Positions 26,284-33,846 of a stretch of DNA of 64,000 nucleotides are shown here, piece after piece. Below the pieces are notes generated by a model. That model ran no database searches. It was not told where the DNA came from and saw only the letters and a list, made by a program, of their open reading frames with translations. The stretch's first letter is position 1, and every line of letters starts with the position of its first letter. Made by a program: the position numbers and the translations under genes. This DNA is from Zoogloea dura (GTDB lineage Bacteria; Pseudomonadota; Gammaproteobacteria; Burkholderiales; Rhodocyclaceae). The stretch covers positions 1 to 64,000 of the forward strand of contig NZ_JABBGA010000019.1 in NCBI RefSeq assembly GCF_012927165.1. Reading direction: 5' to 3'.

Positions 26284-27197
26284 AGTGCGATCTCCATGCC
26301 ATCGAAGGCCACCTCGATGCCGGCGGCGGCCAGGATGGCGCGTTGTGCCGAACTGTCGTCGAGGATGGGGTTGGTGTTGTTGATGTGGATGAGCACCCGG
26401 CGCACGTGGCGGGGCAGGCGGCTGAGCTGTTCGATCATGCCGCCGGGGCCGCTCTGGGCCAGGTGGCCGATGTCCCGGGCGCGCTTGGACGACAGGCCGA
26501 GGGCGATCATCTCGTCGTCGGTCCAGAAGGTGCCGTCCACCATCACGCAGTCGGCGCCGGCCATGGCGTCGAACACGGCGTCGTCCACCTCGGCCAGGCC
26601 GGGGGCATAGAACACGCGCTTGCCGCTGGCAGGGTCGCGGATCAGCAGGCCGACGTTGTCGCCCGGCACCGGGCTGTTGCGGTGGGGCGAATAGGGCGGC
26701 GCGGCGGACAGCAGCGGCAGGGCGCGCCAGTCGAGGCTTTCCGAACCCTCGGGGTGAAAGCTGGCGCCGTTGCCGGGCAGCTCGCGCCGGGCCACGCCGC
26801 AGTAGTGTTCGAGGAGGTGCAGGATGGGGTTGCCGCGGGTCAGGTCTTCAAACACCGGGTCGGTGCACCACACGGGCCAGGGGCTGCCTTTTTCCCGCAG
26901 CATGTAGAGGCCGGTGGTGTGGTCGATCTGGGCATCCACCAGCACGATGGATTCGATGCCGCAGCCGCGCAGGCCTTCCTTCGGCCAGGTGCCGGGAAAG
27001 AGCTGGAACTGCTGCAGGATGTCGGGGGAGGCGTTGACCAGGGTCCAGCGGACGCCGTCGCCGCTGACGGCTATGGAAGATTGGGTGCGGCGCTGGTGAT
27101 GGGGGCTGCCGGCGCGGACCTGCCGGCAATTGGGGCAGTTGCAGTTCCACTGGGGAAAGCCACCGCCGGCGGCGGAGCCGAGGACGCGGATGTACAT
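26280..27197 (-). CDS. pqqB: PqqB, metallo-beta-lactamase-fold PQQ biosynthesis protein
   Basis: This 305-residue protein is required for oxidation of the crosslinked tyrosine during PQQ synthesis. It opens [19 protein letters not shown] and has the cysteine-rich [12 protein letters not shown] zinc segment near residue 19, [11 protein letters not shown] near 90, [11 protein letters not shown] near 222 and [15 protein letters not shown] near 267. It begins 57 bases after the pqqA stop. Confidence 0.97.
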   Translation of the reverse strand: MYIRVLGSAAGGGFPQWNCNCPNCRQVRAGSPHHQRRTQSSIAVSGDGVRWTLVNASPDILQQFQLFPGTWPKEGLRGCGIESIVLVDAQIDHTTGLYMLREKGSPWPVWCTDPVFEDLTRGNPILHLLEHYCGVARRELPGNGASFHPEGSESLDWRALPLLSAAPPYSPHRNSPVPGDNVGLLIRDPASGKRVFYAPGLAEVDDAVFDAMAGADCVMVDGTFWTDDEMIALGLSSKRARDIGHLAQSGPGGMIEQLSRLPRHVRRVLIHINNTNPILDDSSAQRAILAAAGIEVAFDGMEIAL

Positions 27198-27254
27198 GGT
27201 CTGGGAGGCAGACGGCGGCCTGTCGGGGGACCTGGCCGCCGTCGCCGGCCTTTC

Positions 27255-27329
27255 TTACTTGGCGGCGATGTACATGGTGATTTCGAAGCCGAAACGCAGG
27301 TCGCAAGCTTGGGGGGTGGTCCAGGTCAT
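27255..27329 (-). CDS. pqqA: PqqA precursor peptide
   Basis: This 24-residue peptide supplies the glutamate and tyrosine that become PQQ. It reads MTWTTPQACDLRFGFEITMY plus IAAK; the E-x3-Y pair (Glu16, Tyr20) in FEITMY is the PqqA signature. GGAG lies eight bases before the ATG. It is first in the operon, with a 121-bp promoter region shared with the divergent aminopeptidase gene. Confidence 0.95.
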   Translation of the reverse strand: MTWTTPQACDLRFGFEITMYIAAK

Positions 27330-27450
27330 GATGAGTCTCCAGATTTTTGGGTTGTTGGATCCGGCCCGCCGGTGGCAGTACCGTGGAGCGCAGTGTGGCA
27401 AAGGGCGGCATACTCCCGCCTCACGAAAATCTTGATTCGCAGCCCCGCCC

Positions 27451-28374
27451 ATGTCCGAACCTTCCTCCTTCCTGCTACCCGTGGGCGATGGCCACCGGCT
27501 CCACGTGGAGACTTCCGGCAACCCGGCGGGCGAGCCCGTGGTGCTGCTCCATGGCGGGCCCGGCAGCGGCTGCTCGCCACGCATGAGGGACCTCTACGAT
27601 CCCGTGCGGCATTTCCTGGTGGCCTTCGATCAGCGGGGGGCCGGACGCTCGGAGCCGAGCGGAGAGACTCGCGCCAACACCACGGCCCAGCTGGTGGCCG
27701 ATCTGGAGCGTCTGCGTTGCCACCTTGGCATTGCCCGCTGGCGGGTGACTGGCGGCTCCTGGGGAGCGACCCTGGCCCTGGCCTACGCCATGACCCACCG
27801 GCAGGCCGTGTCGGGCCTGGTGCTGCGCAGCAGCTTCCTGCCCGGTCACGGGAATGTGGAGCACTTTTTCGCGGGCCTGGCCGGCGAGGCGCCAGTGGCC
27901 TGGCAGGCCCTGTCGGACGCGTTGCCGGAGGCCGGCGGCAGGGGGTTGCTGGCAGCCCTGGCGACCCGCCTGTCGGCGTCCGATCCGGCCATTGCCGAAG
28001 CTGCGGCCCTGGCCTGGCTGGCCTATGAGCAGGGGGTGGCCAGCCCGGGCGCGTCGGCAGCCACTGCGATGCCGGATGCCCCGCAAAGGGTTGCCCTGGC
28101 GCGCAAGTACCGGCTCCAGGCGCACTATCTGCAGGCCGGCTGCTTCCTCGATGAGGCGGATTTCCTGGCCGGCTGTGAAACCCTGGAAGGACTGCCCGTC
28201 GTGCTGATCCACGGCCGCGAGGATCGTATCTGCCCGCCCGCCAACGCGGAGCGCCTGCATGCGCACATTCCCGGCAGCCGGCTGATCTGGATAGACGGCT
28301 GCGGCCATGACCCCTTTCATCCCGCCATGGTGGAGGCCTGGCGCGCCGCCCTGGCCTCGCCCCCCGGCCCCTGA
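27451..28374 (+). CDS. prolyl aminopeptidase-like alpha/beta hydrolase (S33)
   Basis: This 307-residue hydrolase has the proline iminopeptidase signature: oxyanion HGGPGSGCSPRMRDLYDP near residue 34, FDQRGAGRSEPSG near 58, and nucleophile serine in GGSWGATLAL near 104. The acid aspartate lies in IHGREDRICP near 251 and the histidine in DGCGHDPF near 280. It removes N-terminal proline from peptides, or hydrolyses related amides. It is divergent from pqqA, so a role in turnover of PqqA leader peptide can be imagined but is not supported further. Followed after four bases by the spermidine-synthase-like gene. Confidence 0.88.
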   Translation: MSEPSSFLLPVGDGHRLHVETSGNPAGEPVVLLHGGPGSGCSPRMRDLYDPVRHFLVAFDQRGAGRSEPSGETRANTTAQLVADLERLRCHLGIARWRVTGGSWGATLALAYAMTHRQAVSGLVLRSSFLPGHGNVEHFFAGLAGEAPVAWQALSDALPEAGGRGLLAALATRLSASDPAIAEAAALAWLAYEQGVASPGASAATAMPDAPQRVALARKYRLQAHYLQAGCFLDEADFLAGCETLEGLPVVLIHGREDRICPPANAERLHAHIPGSRLIWIDGCGHDPFHPAMVEAWRAALASPPGP

Positions 28375-28378
28375 AGCC

Positions 28379-29725
28379 ATGCCCGTTCCACTGCTTTACC
28401 TGATCGTCTTCATCGAAGGCTTCTGCTCCCTCGGCGCCGAGGTGATCGCCCTGCGCCGGCTGGTGCCCCATGTGGGCAGTGCCATCGTCGTCACTGCGCC
28501 CACCATCGGCCTGTTCCTGCTAGCGCTGGCCCTCGGCTATGCGGCCGGCGGGCGGGTGGCGGAGCGCTTCACTGCGGTGGTGGCCCGCAACTTCCTGGTG
28601 TCGGCGGCGCTGGTGGGGATAGGCCTGTCGCGGGTGGTGGTGGATGGCTTGTTCGCCCACCTGCAGCCGGCCGGGGTGGCCTACCTGCTCTTCGTGGGCG
28701 GGGTGTTGTGCCCGGTGGCCTGGCTATTGGGCCAGACCGTACCGGTGCTCACCAACCTGATGAAGCACATGCGTACCGGCGAGGCCAGCGGCCATGCCTT
28801 GTACTGGTCCACCCTGGGCTCCTTCCTGGGTTCGGTGAGCCTGGCGCTGGTGGTGATGCAGTGGCTGGGCGTGTCGGTGGCGGTGCTGGTCTGCGCACTG
28901 CTGCTGGCGGTGGGCAGCCTGCTGCTGGATGGCCGAGCCTGGCGCAAGTCGGTGCTGGCCCTGGCGGCCGGCGGCATTGCGTTGGCGATCAACCTCTTCC
29001 CGCCCACCGAGGTGGCCGACACGGCCTATGCGGACTATGCCGTGCGCCCGGTGGCCGTGCAGGATCGCGTCGATCCGCGGGCCTTCTTCGTCAACAACTC
29101 CCTGGCGTCCCTGATCGATGCCGGCGAGCCGCCGCACTACGCCCGCTACGTGCAACACCTGCGCCACATCCTGCTGGATGAGCTGGGCCTCAAGGGCAAG
29201 GACATCCTGGTGCTGGGGGCCGGCGGCTTTACCCTGTCGCACCGGGAGCCGGCCAATCGCTACACCTATGTGGACATCGATCCCGACATCCGCACCATCG
29301 CCGAAACCCGCTTCCTGCGGGAGCCGATCCGCGGTGAGTTCATCGTGGACGACGCCCGCCGCCATGTGCGTGAAACCCCGCACCGCTACGACGCGGTGGT
29401 GGTGGATGTGTTCAGCAGCCACACTTCCATCCCCGGCCACCTGGTGACTCGCGAGTTCTGGCGTGATACCCGCCGCGCCCTCAAGCCCGATGGCCTGCTG
29501 CTGGCCAACCTGATCCTCGACGGCCGCCTGGAAACCCCCTACGCCCGCAATCTGCTGGCCACCATCGAAGCGGAATACGGGCGCTGCGGGGTGGATGTGC
29601 TGCACCGGGGCAAGCCCTTGTCGAATGTCATCGTCAGCTGCCAGGCGTCCGGCCGGCCAGGCGTGGCGGAGGCTTACACGGATGAGGTGAACCGGGCCGA
29701 CGTGGATCTGGCCCGGTCGAGGTAG
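28379..29725 (+). CDS. membrane-fused spermidine synthase-like protein
   Basis: This 448-residue protein has an N-terminal half with about six or seven membrane helices (FIEGFCSLGAEVIALRRLVP, then TAPTIGLFLLALALGYAAGG, onward to about 215). A cytosolic class I methyltransferase/aminopropyltransferase domain follows (DILVLGAGGFTLSHREPANR, YTYVDIDPDIRTI, DARRHVRETPHRYDAVVVDV, FSSHTSIPGHLVTREFW). Fused proteins of this kind are common in bacteria and mostly of unproven substrate. Its start is four bases after the aminopeptidase stop, so the two are co-transcribed. Confidence 0.8.
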   Translation: MPVPLLYLIVFIEGFCSLGAEVIALRRLVPHVGSAIVVTAPTIGLFLLALALGYAAGGRVAERFTAVVARNFLVSAALVGIGLSRVVVDGLFAHLQPAGVAYLLFVGGVLCPVAWLLGQTVPVLTNLMKHMRTGEASGHALYWSTLGSFLGSVSLALVVMQWLGVSVAVLVCALLLAVGSLLLDGRAWRKSVLALAAGGIALAINLFPPTEVADTAYADYAVRPVAVQDRVDPRAFFVNNSLASLIDAGEPPHYARYVQHLRHILLDELGLKGKDILVLGAGGFTLSHREPANRYTYVDIDPDIRTIAETRFLREPIRGEFIVDDARRHVRETPHRYDAVVVDVFSSHTSIPGHLVTREFWRDTRRALKPDGLLLANLILDGRLETPYARNLLATIEAEYGRCGVDVLHRGKPLSNVIVSCQASGRPGVAEAYTDEVNRADVDLARSR

Positions 29726-29744
29726 GCCCCCGTCCCCGGCCTGC

Positions 29745-30431
29745 TCAGGGAGCGGTATTGCCGTCGGTCTTGTAGCGGGGTGAGCGGGGGCCGTAGAGGA
29801 TGCCGTTGGGCATGCCTGCTGTCAGCAGGCGCTGGCTGGTGATCCCGGCTATCGGATGGGAGCGGTTGGTCGAGCTCTCGACGATCTGGCTGACCACGGC
29901 CGTGACCAGCAGGCCGACCAGACCGCCGCTCGAGCTCCGGCCCTCGGCGCTGGAGGCCGACGCCGCGCCCTTCCACAGGACCTGGCCCGATCTCAGGTCC
30001 ACCAGCCGCGCTTCGGCCGTCACCCGGCTTTCGCTGGAGATCAGTGCATAGGAGGTGCCGTATTGCTTGATGTCGATATACAGCACGGCATCGGCACCGA
30101 AGATCTCCCGCAGTTTGGGCAAGGCCACCTGGTGCGCCTCGGCGGCATTGCTCATGCCGTTCTGGCGGAAGGTCTCGTCCACCAGGCTCACCGGGAACAC
30201 GTAATAACCCGATTCGGCCAGGGGCAGGGTGACCTGGGAGAGCATGCTGTAGGTGGCGGCGACATCAGGGGAGCTGTTGAGCGGCGGCAGGACCAGGATG
30301 GAGGCCGGCCGGCTCTCCTTGAAGGCGCTGTAGTCGTAGCGGGCCGGGGTGGCGCAGCCGGCGGTCAGTGCTGCGCCCAGCAGGGCGATGGCGCCGGCCC
30401 GCAGGGCCGGGGCTGGGAGTCTGAATCGCAT
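29745..30431 (-). CDS. DUF799 (GNA1162-like) lipoprotein
   Basis: This 228-residue lipoprotein has signal peptide AIALLGAALTAGC. It carries the DUF799 core known from the Neisseria vaccine candidate GNA1162: SILVLPPLNSSPDVAATYSM, ESGYYVFPVSLVDETFRQNG and FGADAVLYIDIKQYGTSYAL. The C-terminus ends LYGPRSPRYKTD. It is the last gene of the CsgG/DUF4810/DUF799 set, which occurs together in many proteobacteria and is thought to form an envelope complex of unknown job. Confidence 0.85.
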   Translation of the reverse strand: MRFRLPAPALRAGAIALLGAALTAGCATPARYDYSAFKESRPASILVLPPLNSSPDVAATYSMLSQVTLPLAESGYYVFPVSLVDETFRQNGMSNAAEAHQVALPKLREIFGADAVLYIDIKQYGTSYALISSESRVTAEARLVDLRSGQVLWKGAASASSAEGRSSSGGLVGLLVTAVVSQIVESSTNRSHPIAGITSQRLLTAGMPNGILYGPRSPRYKTDGNTAP

Positions 30432-30443
30432 GGATTGCCTCTC

Positions 30444-30818
30444 TTATTGCGGGCGCGGGTACTTGCGCAGCAGGAAGTCGATGTAGGTCGCGCTTTCCGG
30501 GTAAAGGGCCTTCTCGGCTTCGAAGTACTTGAGCATCTGGTCGGGGTGTTCGCGCTGGGCGTGGAGGATGCCCAGGTGGGCGAGGTAGCCCGGAGGCACG
30601 TTCCGACCTTTGGCCCTGGCCTCCTCGAGCCCGCCCTCCAGCTCGGCGATCTGTTCATCGGGGCCGGAGCTCCGGGTGAGATGGCCATACACCTGGGCCT
30701 GGTAGTCGCCCCAGTGATAGAGCGGCTTGGGGCGGCTGGCACAGCCGGTGGCCAGCAGGGCTGCGGCGATCGACAGGCCGCAGGCAAGGCGGATGCGGGA
30801 GAGGGGCGGTCGTGTCAC
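30444..30818 (-). CDS. DUF4810 lipoprotein
   Basis: This 124-residue lipoprotein has signal peptide and lipobox LLATGC followed by KPLYHWGDYQAQVYGHL, the recognisable start of DUF4810. It continues into tetratricopeptide-like helices (PPGYLAHLGILHAQREHPDQ, MLKYFEAEKALYPESATYID). It lies 12 bases upstream of the DUF799 gene and 23 bases after the CsgG-like gene. Confidence 0.85.
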   Translation of the reverse strand: MTRPPLSRIRLACGLSIAAALLATGCASRPKPLYHWGDYQAQVYGHLTRSSGPDEQIAELEGGLEEARAKGRNVPPGYLAHLGILHAQREHPDQMLKYFEAEKALYPESATYIDFLLRKYPRPQ

Positions 30819-30841
30819 GGTGGCGTGTCCTCGTCAGCGCA

Positions 30842-31528
30842 TCAGCGGCCAGGCTGCCAGGCGCCGGAATGGATGCCATCCACCAGGCGATTGACGGCTT
30901 CGCGCATGGCCAGGTCGAGCACCTTGCCGTTGAGGGTGGAGTCGTAGCTGGACGTCCCGCCAAAGCCGATCACCTCACGGCTGTCCAGGCTGTATTCACC
31001 CGCTCCCTGGGCCGAGAAAACCACCTCGGAAGTCTGCACATCCACCACGTTGAGGCTGACCTTGGCGTAGGCGACCTGGGACTTGCCGCGGCCGAGCAGG
31101 CCGAACAGCTGCTTGTCGCCAGTCTCCTTGCGGCCGAACTCGGTGACATCGCCGGTGATCACGTAGGTGGCCCCGCGGATCGACTGGGCGGCTTTCGAGT
31201 AAGCAGCCTCCTGCTTGATCTCGGAGATATTGTCCCGATCCAGCACGTTGAAGCGGCCGGTCTGCTGGAGATGGGTGATCAGGATGGTCTTGGCCTGGCT
31301 GCCCAGCCGGTCGACCCCATCGGTGAAAATGCCGCGCATGAAGCTGGAACGGTTGTCGAACTTGCCCACCGAGATGGGGTTGCGCACGCCGGTGTAGGCG
31401 GTGCCTGCGGAGGCGACTTTGGCGACTTCGAGGCTGCGGGACTGTTCGGTGGCGCAGCCTCCAAGGAGCAGGGCGCTGCCCATCAGGAAGTGGGCGGTGA
31501 GGAGCGTGGTGATTCTGGATCGGGGCAT
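30842..31528 (-). CDS. CsgG/HfaB-family lipoprotein
   Basis: This 228-residue lipoprotein has lipobox LLLGGC. The CsgG-type domain reads ISVGKFDNRSSFMRGIFTDG, ILITHLQQTGRFNVLDRDNI, ATYVITGDVTEFGRKE, VSLNVVDVQTSEVVFSAQG. CsgG proper forms the curli export pore; here no curli genes are present, and the context (DUF4810, DUF799) points to the separate conserved trio. It is the first gene of the set, read leftward from the region around 31530-31750. Confidence 0.88.
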   Translation of the reverse strand: MPRSRITTLLTAHFLMGSALLLGGCATEQSRSLEVAKVASAGTAYTGVRNPISVGKFDNRSSFMRGIFTDGVDRLGSQAKTILITHLQQTGRFNVLDRDNISEIKQEAAYSKAAQSIRGATYVITGDVTEFGRKETGDKQLFGLLGRGKSQVAYAKVSLNVVDVQTSEVVFSAQGAGEYSLDSREVIGFGGTSSYDSTLNGKVLDLAMREAVNRLVDGIHSGAWQPGR

Positions 31529-31757
31529 GGTGAGTTGTTTGCTCGGATTGGGTATGAATTTAGAGTATGCGTCAGGGCTTAGTGGTGGCGCAACGCCGAT
31601 TCCACGCCCCGCATGCTCGGGGTAGTGGCCTGGATGAGAGGAGCGGTGGTGTGCGAGTAAGAGCCTGGCGGGATTCCGGGGGGCGGTGGCGGATACGATG
31701 CCTTTCGAGCCGACCATGCGCACCGTGTTGATCCGGCAGGGCATACCCAGTCGACTC

Positions 31758-31790
31758 TTGACGGGTCATAATTCGGTCCGTATTCTGACC
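31758..31790 (+). promoter_or_regulatory. promoter and operator of the toxin-antitoxin pair
   Basis: TTGACG (31758-31763) and TATTCT (31781-31786) are spaced 17 bp, a good sigma-70 promoter. GGTCA (31764-31768) and TGACC (31786-31790) make an inverted repeat across the spacer and -10, the usual position of an autorepression operator in type II systems. Confidence 0.6.
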
Positions 31791-31811
31791 TTCTGGTCTC
31801 AAGGAGCCATC

Positions 31812-32072
31812 ATGTCCCTAGCAGAACATATCAGGCCCATCACCTACCTGAAGTCCAGTGCGGCAGAAATCGTCAAGGAATTTGCCGTCAATCCTGAACC
31901 CATCATCATTACTCAGAATGGTGAAGCGAAGATGGTTGTCATGGATATTGGTGAGTATGAAAAGCAGCAGGAAACTCTGGCGTTGTTGAAGCTGCTGGCT
32001 TTGGGAAAGAAGGAGTTCAACGCAGGCAAGTTCAGCGATGCCGAGGCCTTTCTTGATGAAATGGACGACTGA
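31812..32072 (+). CDS. Phd/YefM-type antitoxin
   Basis: This 86-residue antitoxin begins SLAEHIRPITYLKSSAAEIV and has IIITQNGEAKMVVMDIGEYE, the Phd/YefM fold that binds DNA as a dimer and represses its own promoter. The C-terminal helix (KKEFNAGKFSDAEAFLDEMD) would mask the toxin. AAGGAG precedes the ATG. The two-gene module has clearly lower GC than its neighbours, consistent with recent acquisition. Confidence 0.88.
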   Translation: MSLAEHIRPITYLKSSAAEIVKEFAVNPEPIIITQNGEAKMVVMDIGEYEKQQETLALLKLLALGKKEFNAGKFSDAEAFLDEMDD

Positions 32073-32074
32073 CC

Positions 32075-32401
32075 GTGCCCCGCAGGATTGTCATCCTTGA
32101 CAGTGCCAAGGAGGAGTTCAGGGACATCAAGAAGCATGTCCTGAAGGAGTTCGGTGATTCTGTCTGGAATGACGTCAGCGCGGAATACAGAGAGTCCTTC
32201 AAAGCCATAAGGATCAGCCCGGAGATTGGCAGCCACATTGACGAGTTGAAGGAACTTGGCATTGCAAACGTCAGATGCACGCTGGTCAGGCAGACACGGG
32301 TTGTGTATGAGTTTGATGAACATATGGTTTTGATCCATATGTTCATCCATACAAGAAGAGATTTCAGAACGCATCTCTTCAAGCGGCTGATCAACCAGTG
32401 A
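32075..32401 (+). CDS. RelE/ParE-type toxin
   Basis: This 108-residue toxin has the RelE/ParE fold: RIVILDSAKEEFRDIKKHVL at the start, NVRCTLVRQTRVVYEFDEHM and the final VLIHMFIHTRRDFRTHLFKR. Members are either mRNA interferases or gyrase poisons; the sequence alone does not decide. Its start is GTG 32075, two bases after the antitoxin stop, so toxin translation depends on the antitoxin. Note that the antitoxin is Phd-like. Confidence 0.87.
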   Translation: MPRRIVILDSAKEEFRDIKKHVLKEFGDSVWNDVSAEYRESFKAIRISPEIGSHIDELKELGIANVRCTLVRQTRVVYEFDEHMVLIHMFIHTRRDFRTHLFKRLINQ

Positions 32402-32412
32402 TCCACAAGTAT

Positions 32413-33843
32413 TCAACGCTCCCGCATGCTCTCGGTGGTGGTCTGGATGAGTGGACTCAGGAAGTACTCGATGACCCGGCGCTTGCCGGTCTTGATCTCG
32501 ACGGTGACCGCCATGCCGGGTGAAAGACGCACTTCCGTTCCATCCACGTTCATCGCCGAGCGCTCCATCTTCACCCGCGTGGAATAGATCAGCCCGCGCT
32601 TTTCGTCCTCGATGGCGTCGTGGGATACCGAGCCGACCTGGCCGTGGATCGTGCCGTAGCGGGTGTATTGAAAGGTCTCGATCTTGATCTCGGCCTCCTG
32701 CTGCGGCTTCACGAAGCCGATGTCCTTGTTCTCGATGAAGGCTTCGACTTCCACAGGGTCGTCCTTGGGGACGATCATCATCAGCGCCTGGGCGGGTGTC
32801 ACGACACCGCCACGGGTATGGATCGCCAGTTGCTGCACCGTGCCATCCACCGGCGCTGTGAGGCGCATCAAGCGGTTGCGGGTGTCGGCCTTGAGCAGTT
32901 CCTGCTCGAAGGTGGCAGCCTTCTGCTGGCCGTCGTTGAGGCTGTCGAGGTTTGCGCGTCGGGTTTCGGCAATGATCTCGGCTCTCTCGCCCCGGGTCTC
33001 CCGGAGTGCGGCTTCCAGTTCGTTGAGACGGCTGCGTTGGGCGGCGAGGTCGCCTTCCTGCTCGATCCGGGCCTGCTCCCGTTCCAGGTAGCCATGCCGT
33101 GACACAAAGTTCTCGTCCACCAAACGTTTGAAGTCGTCGGCCCGCTGTTTGGCGATGGGGGCGGTCTGTGCGAGTTTGCCGACCAGTTCGCGGGTCGAGC
33201 GGATCTCGGCGTTCCGGCGGGCGATGTCGGCCTCTACCCGGTTCAGCTTTGCGGTGTATTCGTCGTACTGCCCCATCAGTTGCCGCTCAGCCTCCCGGAG
33301 CCGGGCCGCGTCCACCCCTGGTGTGGGCTTGATGCGGGGAGGCTGGCCACTGGCGATGGCGGCCAGCATCGCGTTTGCCCGGGCCACTTGGAGACGGGCG
33401 ACGGTCAGGTCGTTGCGGATGCGCGCCTGGTCGGCCTCCGTCGTCGTCGCATCGAGTTCGACCAGGACATCGCCGGCTTTGACCGCCTGGCCGTCCTTGA
33501 CATGTATCGCGTGGACCGTCGCCGTTTCAAGGGGTTGGATGGTCTTGGTCTTGTCGCTGGGGATGATCTTGCCCTGGGCGCTGGCGACGACGTCGATCTG
33601 GCCAAAGATCGACCACGCGAGCGCCAGCAAGGCGAAGACGATCAAGGACCACATTGTGACCCGGGGGGCCGGAGACGGAGGCGTTTCCTGGAGTGCCAGC
33701 GCGGCCGGCAGGAACTGGGCTTCGTGGGCGAGGCGCGATGGGCTGTCCAGCTCCTGGCGTCGGGCCCAGATATGGCGGAATACCCGCCCATAGCGTTCGA
33801 AGAGGTCGGCAGCCGCCTGCAGGCGGAGGATAAGTGCGCTCAT
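32413..33843 (-). CDS. HlyD-family type I secretion adaptor
   Basis: This 476-residue membrane-fusion protein has one TM near residues 62-82 (MWSLIVFALLALAWSIFGQI). A lipoyl-like half motif (VHAIHVKDGQAVKAGDVLVE) is followed by a long coiled coil (residues about 150-320). The second lipoyl half is LTAPVDGTVQQLAIHTRGGV, followed by the HlyD beta-barrel and the C-terminal RRVIEYFLSPLIQTTTESMR typical of the family. It connects the ABC exporter to an outer-membrane TolC, which is not in the window. Its start lies three bases after the ABC gene stop. Confidence 0.95.
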   Translation of the reverse strand: MSALILRLQAAADLFERYGRVFRHIWARRQELDSPSRLAHEAQFLPAALALQETPPSPAPRVTMWSLIVFALLALAWSIFGQIDVVASAQGKIIPSDKTKTIQPLETATVHAIHVKDGQAVKAGDVLVELDATTTEADQARIRNDLTVARLQVARANAMLAAIASGQPPRIKPTPGVDAARLREAERQLMGQYDEYTAKLNRVEADIARRNAEIRSTRELVGKLAQTAPIAKQRADDFKRLVDENFVSRHGYLEREQARIEQEGDLAAQRSRLNELEAALRETRGERAEIIAETRRANLDSLNDGQQKAATFEQELLKADTRNRLMRLTAPVDGTVQQLAIHTRGGVVTPAQALMMIVPKDDPVEVEAFIENKDIGFVKPQQEAEIKIETFQYTRYGTIHGQVGSVSHDAIEDEKRGLIYSTRVKMERSAMNVDGTEVRLSPGMAVTVEIKTGKRRVIEYFLSPLIQTTTESMRER

Positions 33844-33846
33844 GGC

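Noticed and set aside
28307-28378. upstream in-frame start for the spermidine-synthase-like gene
   Set aside because: It lies inside the preceding aminopeptidase gene and adds a proline-rich stretch before the first membrane helix; ATG 28379 is the natural start.
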